The position numbers and the translations under genes are program-made. This document shows, piece after piece, positions 48,751-57,758 of a DNA stretch of 64,000 nucleotides (within the stretch, counting starts at the first letter, position 1; every line of letters starts with the position of its first letter). Under the pieces are notes generated by a model. The model was not told the DNA's origin, did not search any database, and saw only the letters and a list, made by a program, of their open reading frames with translations. The DNA lies in assembly GCF_023035815.1 (NCBI RefSeq), contig NZ_CP073159.1, forward strand, positions 682,001 through 746,000, written 5' to 3'. Source of the DNA: Borrelia parkeri (lineage in GTDB: Bacteria > Spirochaetota > Spirochaetia > Borreliales > Borreliaceae).

Positions 48751-49990
48751 TGAGAATTTTAGAAGTAAAAGTATTTTAGAGAAAAAACGAGAGATAAAGA
48801 GTCTTTTGAAATTGAATCTTTGCGATTTTTTTTATGATTCTATTGATGAAGATTTTCTTTGTCACATGATAGAGAATTATGTTGGTTATTTATCCTTACC
48901 TATTGGTATTGTAAAGAATTTAAAGGTAAATGGCAAGTATTATACTGTACCTATTGCTACGGAAGAACCTTCAGTTATTGCTGCATTAAATTTTTCAGCT
49001 AAGATTCTTGAGCATGCTAATTTAAGTTATTCTGTGAGTGAGGTGTTAGGCATTGCTCAAGTTTATATAAAGACAGATAAGGACTTAAGTGATATGTTTC
49101 TTGGTCTTTTTGAAAAGATTGATCTTTGGTCTAAGCCTCTTTTGCATAATATGGAGCGTAGAGGTGGTGGATTTAGAAAACTTTCAACTAAGTTTATTAA
49201 GGAAATTGGTATTCAGAAATTAAATATCTATGTAGATGTTTGTGATGCTATGGGTTCAAATTTGCTAAATTCAGTAGCTGAGAGAGTGGCTCATCATATT
49301 ACTCTAGAGTTTGGGTATGAGTGTGTTTTAAAAATTTTAAGTAATGATTCGAATGATTTTGCTATAAAAGCTAATTTTAAATTAAATGTTAATGATTTGC
49401 TTAAAGATAATGAAGAATCTTTGGTTTTGGCTCAAAATATTTCACTTATTTCTAAGATAGGATTTTTTGAAGAGGAACGTGCTGTTACTAATAACAAAGG
49501 TATTATGAATGGCATAACAGGTTTATGTGTTGCTACACTTAATGATACAAGGGCTCTTGAAGCATGCATACATAAATTTGCTTCAAGAAGTGGTATATAT
49601 TTACCTCTTAGTAAATTTTATATTTCTAATGAAAATTTGATTGGAGAGATTGAATTGCCTTTACAGGTTGGTATTAAAGGAGGTTCGGCTGGTTCTCATG
49701 AAGCGGCTATATTGAGCTTTAAGATTATGGGGATTGATTGCAAAAAAGAGTTTATGGGTGTTCTCTCTTGTGTTGGCCTTGCAAGTAATTTTGCGGCTTT
49801 AAGAGCACTTGCTTTTGATGGAATTCAGAGAGGACATATGAAGCTGCATGTTAATAAGATTTTATATCTTCTTGAAAGAGATTATAATATTTCTAGTGAT
49901 GAGAGAGAAAAAATATTATTTAAAATGAATGATAGTGGAATTTATTCCCTTGATTTTGCTCTTAAAATTTTAGAAGATTTGAGAGTGTAG
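48740..49990 (+). CDS. mvaA: Hydroxymethylglutaryl-CoA reductase, class II
   Basis: Reduces HMG-CoA to mevalonate. The cytoplasmic, membrane-helix-free form with [11 protein letters not shown] (catalytic Glu), [10 protein letters not shown] (cofactor site) and [10 protein letters not shown] marks the bacterial class II enzyme. ATG at 48740 (416 residues) overlaps the fni end by 11 bases; an ATG 24 bases upstream lacks a ribosome site. This is the committed step of the pathway. Confidence 0.96.
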   Translation: MRLSENFRSKSILEKKREIKSLLKLNLCDFFYDSIDEDFLCHMIENYVGYLSLPIGIVKNLKVNGKYYTVPIATEEPSVIAALNFSAKILEHANLSYSVSEVLGIAQVYIKTDKDLSDMFLGLFEKIDLWSKPLLHNMERRGGGFRKLSTKFIKEIGIQKLNIYVDVCDAMGSNLLNSVAERVAHHITLEFGYECVLKILSNDSNDFAIKANFKLNVNDLLKDNEESLVLAQNISLISKIGFFEEERAVTNNKGIMNGITGLCVATLNDTRALEACIHKFASRSGIYLPLSKFYISNENLIGEIELPLQVGIKGGSAGSHEAAILSFKIMGIDCKKEFMGVLSCVGLASNFAALRALAFDGIQRGHMKLHVNKILYLLERDYNISSDEREKILFKMNDSGIYSLDFALKILEDLRV

Positions 49991-49991
49991 T

Positions 49992-50930
49992 GTGAAGATT
50001 AGATGTAAGGTAAATCCTAGTCTGGCATTAATTAAGTATTGGGGGAAGAGAGATAAATTTTTAAATATTCCAGCTACTTCAAGCATTGCTGTAAGTGTTG
50101 ATAAATTTTATTCAATAAGTGAACTTGAATTGTCATGTAAGGATGAAATAATTTTAAATTCAAGGGCTGTTGTATTGAGCGATAGAGAAATAAATTTTTT
50201 TAACCATGCAAGAAAAATCTTAAATAAACCAAATGTTGGGTTTAGGGTAATTAGTGAGAATAATTTTCCAACAGCCGCAGGACTTGCAAGTTCAAGCTCT
50301 GGTTTTGCATCTATTGCTGCTTGTATTTTAAGATATTTTAATCAATATTCTCATCAAAAAGCTTCACAGCTTGCAAGAATAGGTTCAGCATCAGCATCAA
50401 GAGCTATTTATGGTGGATTTACCTTTTTAAAGGAAGGTGCAAGGAGTGCATTTCAGCTGGATAGTTTTAATTGTTTTAGTGATTTGTGCATAATATTTGC
50501 TATAGTTGATGGCAGAAAAAAAGAGATTTCTTCAAGGGTTGCCATGGAGATTTGCAAGCAAGATAAATTTTATTGGGGTGCTTGGATTGAGTCAAGTCGG
50601 AATATCTTTAAAGAAGCTTTATATTTTTTTTTAAAAGGAGATTTTAATGGATTTGGTCTTAAAATTGTAAAGAGTTATCAGTGTATGTTTGCTTTAATGT
50701 TATCATCTTCCATTATTTATTTTAAAAGTAATACTATAGAATTAATCAAGTATATTGCCGATCTTAGAAGTAAAGGTATTTCTGTTTTTGAGACGATGGA
50801 TGCTGGGCCGCAGGTTAAAGTGTTGTGTTTAAAGAAAGATTTGGAATTAATTTTGACTAAACTTACTAGCAATTTTAGAGATGTTAATTTTGTTGTTTCA
50901 AAAATTGGAAGTGGTTTAGAATGGATATAA
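49992..50930 (+). CDS. mvaD: Mevalonate diphosphate decarboxylase
   Basis: ATP-dependent decarboxylation of mevalonate-PP to IPP. GHMP fold with ALIKYWGKRD near residue 12 (highly diagnostic) and the ATP loop PTAAGLASSSSGFAS near 93. The GTG start follows the mvaA stop by one base, and the end overlaps the next gene by 10 bases. 312 residues. Confidence 0.96.
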   Translation: MKIRCKVNPSLALIKYWGKRDKFLNIPATSSIAVSVDKFYSISELELSCKDEIILNSRAVVLSDREINFFNHARKILNKPNVGFRVISENNFPTAAGLASSSSGFASIAACILRYFNQYSHQKASQLARIGSASASRAIYGGFTFLKEGARSAFQLDSFNCFSDLCIIFAIVDGRKKEISSRVAMEICKQDKFYWGAWIESSRNIFKEALYFFLKGDFNGFGLKIVKSYQCMFALMLSSSIIYFKSNTIELIKYIADLRSKGISVFETMDAGPQVKVLCLKKDLELILTKLTSNFRDVNFVVSKIGSGLEWI

Positions 50931-51859
50931 TTAGTTTTTCAGTGCCTGGTAATTTACTTTTAATGGGTGAATATTTTATTTTGGAAGAAGATGGTTTTGG
51001 ACTTGCAGTTGCAATAAAAGAAAGAGCTTATTTTTCTTTTAAACGAAGTGATACTTGGCGTTTTTTTGCTAAAAAAACCAAAATTGATGATTTTACTTTA
51101 ATAGAAAATAATGATGATTTTGTTTTTAGGATGTTTCGGTATTTAAAACAAAAATATTTTGCTAATTTAGAAGATTTTTCCTTTGATGTTTATATTGATA
51201 CAAGTAATTTTTTTTTAAATAGTGGTGTAAAAAAAGGATTTGGTTCAAGTGCTGTTGTTGCTGTTGGGCTTGTATGTGGAATTTTTTTGATTTTGAATAA
51301 TAATAATTATTTTGTTAAAGATAAAATTTTTATGTACTGTCTAGAAGCTTATAGGTATGCTCAAGGAGGTATGGGTAGTGGATATGATATTGCTACTAGT
51401 CTTTTTGGTGGAGTTATTAAGTTTAAGGGCGGAATTCTTCCTACGTATGAGCGTTTAGAGAATATATGTTTTAATAATTTTTATTTAATGCGAGGTCCTA
51501 GTCCAGTTAAGACTACTAGCTCTATTATTAAATATTATGAACATAAGGATTCTTTAATGAGTTTTGTAAAAGATGTTAATATTGTAATGAAGAAAATTAT
51601 TCTTAATATTAGCAATTCTTCTGATTATTTATTGTCTAGTTTGAAATTGGCAAAAAATATAGGATTAGACATTGGGGAAAAGATAGGCATTTCTGCTAAT
51701 TTGCCTTTAAATCTTGCTTATCTTAAAAATGAATGTACTTTAATTAAGGCTTTGGGTGCTGGAAATGAAACTTTTTTAGTCTATGAGCCAAATTTTGAAG
51801 TTTTTGAACAATTTAATATTGAACCCATAGATCTAGATTTAGATGGTGTTAAATTTTAG
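50921..51859 (+). CDS. mvaK2: Phosphomevalonate kinase
   Basis: GHMP-family kinase, 312 residues, phosphorylating mevalonate-5-P. The N-terminus (SVPGNLLLMGEYFIL) and ATP loop (KKGFGSSAVVAVG, about 105) are typical, and the GGMGSGYDIATSLFGG segment fits this kinase rather than mevalonate kinase. The ATG overlaps mvaD by 10 bases. Assignment versus mevalonate kinase follows these motifs and the known Borrelia order. Confidence 0.92.
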   Translation: MDIISFSVPGNLLLMGEYFILEEDGFGLAVAIKERAYFSFKRSDTWRFFAKKTKIDDFTLIENNDDFVFRMFRYLKQKYFANLEDFSFDVYIDTSNFFLNSGVKKGFGSSAVVAVGLVCGIFLILNNNNYFVKDKIFMYCLEAYRYAQGGMGSGYDIATSLFGGVIKFKGGILPTYERLENICFNNFYLMRGPSPVKTTSSIIKYYEHKDSLMSFVKDVNIVMKKIILNISNSSDYLLSSLKLAKNIGLDIGEKIGISANLPLNLAYLKNECTLIKALGAGNETFLVYEPNFEVFEQFNIEPIDLDLDGVKF

Positions 51860-51862
51860 TAA

Positions 51863-52756
51863 ATGTTTATAATAAAAAAGCCTTCTAAAATACTATTTTT
51901 AGGAGAACATAGTGCTGTATATGGTTTTCCAGTGATTGGTGCTACGATACCTCTTTATATGTACTTGGTTTATACATTTTCTGATTCTTGGAAATATTTG
52001 GGAGTTCCTTCTTTAAAAATAGACGAGGTAATACATTTTATTAGTAAGAGGTTTAATAAAGTTCGACCCATTGAATTTTTAATATTTTCCCAGATTCCAG
52101 TTGGATTAGGATTTGGTTCCTCTGCCAGTCTTAGTTTATGTTTTGCTGAATATATTGTAAGTCATGATGAGTATCGTACTTACGATAAAATTTTGTTGGC
52201 AAGGAAAATTGAAAATATTTTTCATGGAAGATCTTCTGGGATGGATGTTTTGCTTGTTGAGTTAGATGGAACTTTTTATTTAGAGAGAAAAGATGGGTCT
52301 TTCAGTTATCAAAGAATAGCATTTTGTAATTTTTATTTTTTGATTGGAGCAGTCAGAAGGGAATGTACAACAAATAAAATCATATCAGATTTGAATTACA
52401 GGTTTTCTCTTGATAATAGTCAATTTGAAATTATTGAAAAACTTGGTTGTATTGTTAAAAATTCTTATGTTGCTTTTAATAAACGCGATATTCTTTTGTT
52501 GACGAATAATATGAATATTGCGAATAATTATTTAAATTTTTTGGGGTTATCTTCAAGTACGCTTGATTATGTAATAGAAAAAGGTAGACAATTTAAGGCT
52601 CTTTCTGGCAAATTGAGTGGTGCTGGTAGGGGTGGGGCTTTTATTTTGCTTTTCCAAGATAAAAATGATGCTAGCTTGTGCTTGGGGGAATTAAGTAAAG
52701 ATTTAGATAAGAATAATATCAACTTGCTTTTTCCACTTAGAATATTCAAGTGTTAA
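51863..52756 (+). CDS. mvaK1: Mevalonate kinase
   Basis: GHMP-family kinase, 297 residues, making mevalonate-5-P. Characteristic motifs: KILFLGEHSAVYGFPVIG at the N-terminus (the HxVxxG type), PVGLGFGSSASLSLC (ATP loop, about 75) and KLSGAGRGGAFI near the C-terminus. It is the last gene of the operon, so the window holds all enzymes from HMG-CoA to IPP and DMAPP. A weak hairpin (TACAT-GTT-ATGTA then T6) about 60 bases downstream may end the transcript. Confidence 0.94.
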   Translation: MFIIKKPSKILFLGEHSAVYGFPVIGATIPLYMYLVYTFSDSWKYLGVPSLKIDEVIHFISKRFNKVRPIEFLIFSQIPVGLGFGSSASLSLCFAEYIVSHDEYRTYDKILLARKIENIFHGRSSGMDVLLVELDGTFYLERKDGSFSYQRIAFCNFYFLIGAVRRECTTNKIISDLNYRFSLDNSQFEIIEKLGCIVKNSYVAFNKRDILLLTNNMNIANNYLNFLGLSSSTLDYVIEKGRQFKALSGKLSGAGRGGAFILLFQDKNDASLCLGELSKDLDKNNINLLFPLRIFKC

Positions 52757-52876
52757 ATATATTAAAGACATATACAAAAAATGTTTTGAGAATCTAATAA
52801 ATTACATGTTATGTAGTGTTTTTTAGTAACTTTATAGTAAACATCATGCTTTAAGTCCGCTTGAATAAAATAATTT

Positions 52877-52950
52877 TGGGTTCAGAGGGATTCGAACCCC
52901 CGACATCCTGCTTGTAAGGCAGGCGCTCTGACCATCTGAGCTATGAACCC
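52877..52950 (-). tRNA. tRNA-Val (anticodon UAC)
   Basis: A complete 74-base cloverleaf on the minus strand. The acceptor stem is GGGTTCA with TGAACCC, the D arm is GCTC...GAGC, the anticodon stem is CCTGC/GCAGG around the loop CTTACAA (anticodon TAC, reading GUA), and the T arm is GGGGG-TTCGAAT-CCCTC with one G-T pair. The 3' CCA is not encoded. A strong promoter lies just upstream. Confidence 0.96.
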
Positions 52951-52967
52951 TTTTGATACTGAAAGAC

Positions 52968-52997
52968 ATTATATAAAATAAATTTGATTTATGTCAA
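52968..52997 (-). promoter_or_regulatory. Strong sigma-70 promoter of tRNA-Val
   Basis: On the minus strand there is a perfect TTGACA (52992-52997) and a perfect TATAAT (52968-52973), 18 bases apart, 17 bases before the tRNA 5' end. It is the closest match to consensus in the window, consistent with a stable RNA gene. Confidence 0.8.
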
Positions 52998-53002
52998 TTT
53001 GT

Positions 53003-53446
53003 TCAGAATTTTTCTCCGAAAAGAACTACAAATATGTTTTTTTTATCTTTTGTTCGTAGTACATATCCTCCCATTTTACTTGTGTCTTTATTTAAAAGAG
53101 CTTCTTTGTGTTTTTTGCTTTTAAGCCAGGCACCAGTTACATCTTGGACATCCATCCCTGCTGCTAAAATTTCTCTTATCCTACAAAAGTATTTATCATA
53201 TTTTTTGACTCTTTGCATGGGAGTTGTGCCAAATAGTGTATGAGTTAATACTTTATTTTCATTAAGATTTATTGCATATTCTTTTGCCACTATTTCAAGA
53301 GTTTTATCTATTTCTAACTTTTCTAAGTGTAGATCATTTCTTAATTGGTGAATTGATGAATAAAGAAATTCTAAGTCTTCATTTATACCTAAGAGTGTCA
53401 ATTGACTTGTAAAAATTAAAATAATAGAAATAAATTTCTTTTGCAT
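53003..53446 (-). CDS. Exported CAP/SCP-domain protein (BB0689 type)
   Basis: A 147-residue secreted protein with a signal sequence (residues 4-19) and a small CAP (cysteine-rich secretory, antigen 5, PR-1) fold. Segments HQLRNDLHLEKLEIDKTLEIVAKEY (a split helix) and THTLFGTTPMQRVKKYD hold the CAP1-like elements, and GAWLKSKKHKEALLNKD with MGGYVL is typical. I see no lipobox Cys in the signal region, so this form may not be a lipoprotein. B. burgdorferi BB0689 has a solved CAP structure (from memory); its role is unknown. Confidence 0.88.
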   Translation of the reverse strand: MQKKFISIILIFTSQLTLLGINEDLEFLYSSIHQLRNDLHLEKLEIDKTLEIVAKEYAINLNENKVLTHTLFGTTPMQRVKKYDKYFCRIREILAAGMDVQDVTGAWLKSKKHKEALLNKDTSKMGGYVLRTKDKKNIFVVLFGEKF

Positions 53447-53452
53447 AATAAG

Positions 53453-53507
53453 CCTACTTATACTAAAATAATATCATTATAACATATATTTAATTATTTT
53501 AAGTAGG
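53453..53507. repeat. Imperfect inverted repeat spanning the CAP/dps divergent gap
   Basis: CCTACTTA plus AAAATAAT on the left (53453-53472, with 4 extra bases between) mirrors ATTATTTTAAGTAGG on the right (53493-53507). The right arm overlaps the dps ribosome site (TAGGAGG) and the left arm carries that of the CAP gene. It may reflect similar leaders on both genes, or a shared operator; a minus-strand TATAAT lies between the arms. Confidence 0.5.
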
Positions 53508-53515
53508 AGGATGAT

Positions 53516-54040
53516 ATGGCAAATCATTTAAATTATTTGAAGACAGAAGACTTAGATAAAATAAATTTAAAACTTCAAGAATTGTTGGCAGGACTCCATG
53601 TTTTTTATGCTAATTTGAGAGGTATTCATTGGAACATAAAAGATATTAATTTTTTTGTAATTCATAAAAAAACCGAAAAACTTTATGATTATGTTGCAGA
53701 GGTTATCGATATTCTAGCTGAGCGAGCTAGAGCACTTGGGTATGATTCTGAGTTTAGATGTTCTGAATTCATTAAAAAATCATTTATTAATGAAATTAGT
53801 TTAGATATCACTTCAAGTCTTGAACCTTCAATTAACAGTATTATTTGTAATCTTAATGACATTCTTAAAAATATGTCTAAGACAAGGTGTTTTGTTGATA
53901 GCACATCTGATTATGGGACGGCTAATATTTTAGATGATATTATTGTTTCTTTTGAAAAGTATTTATGGATGTACAGATCTTTGTTAAGTGATTATGAGTG
54001 TCCATGTCATAAGAGAGGGTGCTGTAGTGAAAAACATTGA
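53516..54040 (+). CDS. dps: Dps/NapA-family protein with Cys-rich tail (BicA type)
   Basis: Ferritin-like stress protein of 174 residues. The di-iron-type intersubunit site is recognisable: H38 (RGIHWN), H50, D65 and E69 ([18 protein letters not shown]). The C-terminus [11 protein letters not shown] carries four cysteines (162, 164, 169, 170). In B. burgdorferi this protein (BicA/NapA) binds copper and manganese and is needed in ticks (established, from memory). The ATG follows a strong TAGGAGG. It is divergent from the CAP-domain gene. Confidence 0.95.
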   Translation: MANHLNYLKTEDLDKINLKLQELLAGLHVFYANLRGIHWNIKDINFFVIHKKTEKLYDYVAEVIDILAERARALGYDSEFRCSEFIKKSFINEISLDITSSLEPSINSIICNLNDILKNMSKTRCFVDSTSDYGTANILDDIIVSFEKYLWMYRSLLSDYECPCHKRGCCSEKH

Positions 54041-54118
54041 TCTTGTGATATGATGTAAAAATACTTTTAATATTTATTTTATATGTCTTAATTAAATATA
54101 ATTATGATTTAATTGAAG

Positions 54119-54144
54119 AAAGCTATAGCAAGATCTATAGCTTT
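54119..54144 (+). other. Hairpin in the fusA2 leader, possible attenuator or dps terminator
   Basis: A perfect 10-bp inverted repeat, AAAGCTATAG and CTATAGCTTT, with a 6-base loop, followed by TTATGG rather than a long T run. It lies 20 bases before the fusA2 start, downstream of a TATAAT at 54097-54102. It could end the dps transcript or control fusA2. Confidence 0.5.
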
Positions 54145-54163
54145 TATGGTGTTTGAGGGCTTT

Positions 54164-56173
54164 ATGGAAATTAGAAATATTGGGATTATGGCACATATTG
54201 ATGCTGGCAAAACTACTACTACAGAAAGAATTATATATTATACTGGTAGAACTCATAAGATAGGCGATGTTGATTCTGGCAATACTATTACTGATTGGAT
54301 GTCACAAGAACAAGATAGGGGTATTACAATTAGCTCTGCTGCTATTACTTGCTATTGGAAGAATCATCAGATAAATATTATTGATACTCCTGGGCATGTG
54401 GATTTTACAGCTGAGGTTGAAAGATCGCTTCGTGTGCTTGATGGAGGGATTGTTGTTTTTAGTGCTGTTGATGGAATTCAGGCACAAACCGAAACGGTTT
54501 GGAAACAGGCATCAAAGTATAGTATTCCAAGACTTGCTTACGTTAACAAGATGGATCGTGTAGGAGCGAATTTTTTTAAAGTAGTTGAGGACATAAAAAA
54601 TAAATTTGGTATAGTTCCGATAGTTTTACAAATTCCAATTGGGAGTGAGAATAACTTTGAAGGAGTCATAGATATTATTCGCAATAAAGAATTGCATTTT
54701 GAACTTAGGGATGGCAAACCTATTGTGCTTGAGAGTGTAGTTCGTGAAGAATTTATTGAAAATGTTAAAATTTTTAGGGAAAATTTAATAGATTCTATTA
54801 GTAATTTTAGTGACAAAATTACTAAACTTTTTCTTGAAAATTCTGTTATTGATAATTCTCTCATAATTGAAGAGATTAGAAGATGCACTATTAGTGGTTT
54901 TATTATTCCTGTTTTGATGGGAACTAGTCTTAAAAATATTGGTATAGAGCCTTTAATAGATGCAGTTGTGGATTATCTTCCAAGCCCTTTTGAAAAACAA
55001 ATCAGTGCTTATTCTTTAAAAACGGATAGGAGTGTATCCATTGATCCTAAAAATGAAAAAAAGTTATCTGCACTTGTGTTTAAGGTTCAATATTTTAGTA
55101 CAATTGCAGCACATCTTTATTTTATTAGGGTATATTCAGGAGCACTTAATTCGTCTAAAAGGATTGTTAATATTGCTAAAAATAAACGTGAAAAATTTAC
55201 AAGGATTTTTAGGGTTTTTTCAAATAAAAATGAGCAAATTGATGAAGTCAAAGCAGGAGATATTGGAGCAGTTATTGGGCTTAAATATTCTATAACGGGA
55301 GATACTCTTGTTGAGGAAAATAATGAGGTTGTGCTTGAGCCTTTAGTATTTCCAGAACCAGTTGTTTTAATATCTATTGAGCCAGAGAAAGCATCTGATG
55401 ATGTTAGGCTTAAAGAAATTCTTGAAATTATTGCTAAAGAAGACCCTACTTTTAGTTATAAAGAAAGCAAAGAAACGGGACAATTATTGGTGTCTGGAAT
55501 GGGTGAACTACATCTTGAGATTATTATTATGAGAATTAGAGATGATTTTAAACTTAATGTTTATACAGGTAAACCCCAAGTAAGCTATAGAGAGAGTTTA
55601 AGTTCGACAGTTAATGATGTATTTGAGTTTGTTAATATATTTGCAGGTAAGGAACTGAATTTAAAAATTGGGATGATTGTTAGTCCTCTGGTGAGAGGTG
55701 AAGGAAATAAAATAGAATTTGAGTGCAATGTTGAGTCTTTGTTTAAGGCTGCGATATTAAGGGGTATAACTTCTTCCTTTTCAAGTGGCATTATTGGATA
55801 TCCGATTATTGATGTGGGAATTAAGATTACTTCATTGGATTATGATAAGTCCAAGGTTAATGAATCTGTCATTGAATCAATAGCGGGTCTTGCTTTTAAT
55901 GAATTTTTTAAAAGGGCAAATCCTATTAAGCTTGAGCCAATAATGATATTAGAAATTAGAACCCCTATTGAGTATACTGGAGAGGTTATTTCTACATTGA
56001 ATTTTATTGGTGGAATGATTCATTCTATTAGTAATATTGAGAACTATGAGATAATCAAAGCCGAAGCGGCTTTTGAAAAACTTTTTGGGTATACATCTAT
56101 TTTAAGAAGCGCTACTAAAGGTAGAGGAGTCTTTACCATGGAATTTTCATACTTTAAAGAAAAAAGTGAGTGA
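54164..56173 (+). CDS. fusA2: Elongation factor G 2 (ribosome-recycling type)
   Basis: Translational GTPase of 669 residues. The P-loop [12 protein letters not shown] is at residues 10-21, followed by DRGITI (switch I), DTPGHVD (G3) and NKMD (G4), and EF-G domains II to V. ATG at 54164 is chosen because GAGGG precedes it and [13 protein letters not shown] is the family N-terminus; a longer frame begins in the leader hairpin. In B. burgdorferi the second EF-G acts only in ribosome recycling with RRF, the first in translocation (established). Confidence 0.93.
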   Translation: MEIRNIGIMAHIDAGKTTTTERIIYYTGRTHKIGDVDSGNTITDWMSQEQDRGITISSAAITCYWKNHQINIIDTPGHVDFTAEVERSLRVLDGGIVVFSAVDGIQAQTETVWKQASKYSIPRLAYVNKMDRVGANFFKVVEDIKNKFGIVPIVLQIPIGSENNFEGVIDIIRNKELHFELRDGKPIVLESVVREEFIENVKIFRENLIDSISNFSDKITKLFLENSVIDNSLIIEEIRRCTISGFIIPVLMGTSLKNIGIEPLIDAVVDYLPSPFEKQISAYSLKTDRSVSIDPKNEKKLSALVFKVQYFSTIAAHLYFIRVYSGALNSSKRIVNIAKNKREKFTRIFRVFSNKNEQIDEVKAGDIGAVIGLKYSITGDTLVEENNEVVLEPLVFPEPVVLISIEPEKASDDVRLKEILEIIAKEDPTFSYKESKETGQLLVSGMGELHLEIIIMRIRDDFKLNVYTGKPQVSYRESLSSTVNDVFEFVNIFAGKELNLKIGMIVSPLVRGEGNKIEFECNVESLFKAAILRGITSSFSSGIIGYPIIDVGIKITSLDYDKSKVNESVIESIAGLAFNEFFKRANPIKLEPIMILEIRTPIEYTGEVISTLNFIGGMIHSISNIENYEIIKAEAAFEKLFGYTSILRSATKGRGVFTMEFSYFKEKSE

Positions 56174-56489
56174 TCATTTTTTTTAAATATTTATAAATCA
56201 ATTTATGCATAAGTTTATGTCTTTAAATTATAAGGTACATGTTTGTTTGATATTTTATTTTCTCTATTCTTTTAAAGTTTTAACAGTTATATCTTTTGGT
56301 TATGAGCTTTAAAATTTGTATTTTAATATTTTGTTGGATTATTTCAATTATTAATAAATATAAGATATTTTTTGTTATTAAAAAAGATTTTTTTTGTCTT
56401 GTAAGTGCTACTAGAATATTAGGGTGATTTTTTGATATTATGTCTTATTATTAATATTTTTTTATTTTAAAAATAAAGGAGGTTGTGTT
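56174..56489. other. 316-base AT-rich intergenic region, no gene seen
   Basis: The region between fusA2 and badR is almost entirely A/T. It holds no reading frame worth calling on either strand and no tRNA-like fold. Features are TTATGCATAA (a short palindrome near 56209) and an A6-G-A-T8 tract near 56380-56400. The badR ribosome site (AAAGGAGG) ends it. I see no firm promoter, although such a region must contain the badR promoter. Confidence 0.6.
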
Positions 56490-57698
56490 ATGCAGGGTGA
56501 GAACATGGTTTCAATTAGAGGTGGTAATAGAAAAAAGATACTCCTTAGTTTAAAGAATATGCAATACTCAAGGACAGATTTGGCACGTAAATTATCATTG
56601 ACAAATGCAGCTGTGACGATTCTTACTAATCATATGATCAAGGAGAATATTTTAGTTGAAGTTGGTTCAAAGGAATCAGGTATTAAAAAGCATGGACGAA
56701 AAGAAATACTTCTTGATATTAATAAAGATTTTGCATATTCGATGGGAGTAATTATTTCAAGTAATTATTTTCAAATAGGAATTGCAAACCTTAAATGTGA
56801 GGTTTTAATAAGTGAGACTTATTCTTTTGAACCACCAGTTAGCGCTTATGAGATCTTGGAAAAAATCAAAGATCATATGATTGAGATTATCTGGAAACAT
56901 AATTTTTCAAGGGATAAATTTATTGGGTTGGGATTTAGTATTACTGGTATAATTAAGGATAAGGAATCTGGCATTGTTAATGATAGTCATGGTGCATGGA
57001 TTGAGAAAGATGTGCCTGTTAAGGCTATATTAGAAGAGTATTTTTCACTTACAGTGTATCTTGAGAGTTATGTTAAAAATCTTTCTCTTGCTGAATTTAT
57101 GGGTAAGAATGTAGATAACATCATGTTTTTCGATTATACAGATACCGCTGAGCTTTCTATTTGGTCTGGTGGTAATGTTTATGCTGGATTTAATAATAAA
57201 TCGGGTATGGTTAGTCATATGGTAATTGATTATGGAGGAGAGAAAAATTGTCCTACATGTGGAAATAAGGGGTGTGTTAATATGTTGATATCTAATTTTG
57301 CACTTCAGCGTTTGATTTCAAAAGAGTTTATGAATGGAGAGATTCCTGAGCTTTATGACAAGTATGAGAGTAGGCTTAAAAAAGTTACGATATATGACAT
57401 TTTTGCTCTTCATGATAAATATGAGTTTATACATAGAATAATGGAAGATACGGTAAAATACTTGGCAATAGTTATTATTAATATTCAAAGGGTTCTTGAT
57501 TTTAATTATTTAGTGCTTTATGGACAAAGTTTTAAACTTAAGAGTTTTTTTGATTTATTAAAAAAAGAAATAAAAAGGTTGAATAAAGAGAGCATAATAT
57601 TAAAGCTTAGTTCTCTAGATACTGAAGTATCTGTTGTTGGACCTGCTTCTAGTGTTATATTCAATAAATTCTATTTGACTGGAGGAGATATTGATTAA
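56490..57698 (+). CDS. badR: ROK-family regulator BadR
   Basis: A 402-residue transcription factor with an N-terminal winged helix (about residues 12-65, YSRTDLARKLSLTNAAVTILTN split over two helices) and a C-terminal ROK sugar-kinase-like domain. The ROK zinc motif is present as CPTCGNKGCVN near residue 257. In B. burgdorferi this gene is BadR, a repressor of rpoS that controls host adaptation (established). The ligand may be a phosphosugar. The ATG follows AAAGGAGG. It is flanked by long gaps and is probably monocistronic. Confidence 0.93.
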   Translation: MQGENMVSIRGGNRKKILLSLKNMQYSRTDLARKLSLTNAAVTILTNHMIKENILVEVGSKESGIKKHGRKEILLDINKDFAYSMGVIISSNYFQIGIANLKCEVLISETYSFEPPVSAYEILEKIKDHMIEIIWKHNFSRDKFIGLGFSITGIIKDKESGIVNDSHGAWIEKDVPVKAILEEYFSLTVYLESYVKNLSLAEFMGKNVDNIMFFDYTDTAELSIWSGGNVYAGFNNKSGMVSHMVIDYGGEKNCPTCGNKGCVNMLISNFALQRLISKEFMNGEIPELYDKYESRLKKVTIYDIFALHDKYEFIHRIMEDTVKYLAIVIINIQRVLDFNYLVLYGQSFKLKSFFDLLKKEIKRLNKESIILKLSSLDTEVSVVGPASSVIFNKFYLTGGDID

Positions 57699-57758
57699 TA
57701 TTTCCTTTTTTTGTATTGTATATTTTGTAGGATTTTTTGCAAATGAAGGTGATTTTTA

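Noticed and set aside
56174..56489. A small gene or RNA in the fusA2-badR gap
   Set aside because: No open frame, cloverleaf or strong hairpin was found; the sequence is low-complexity A/T.
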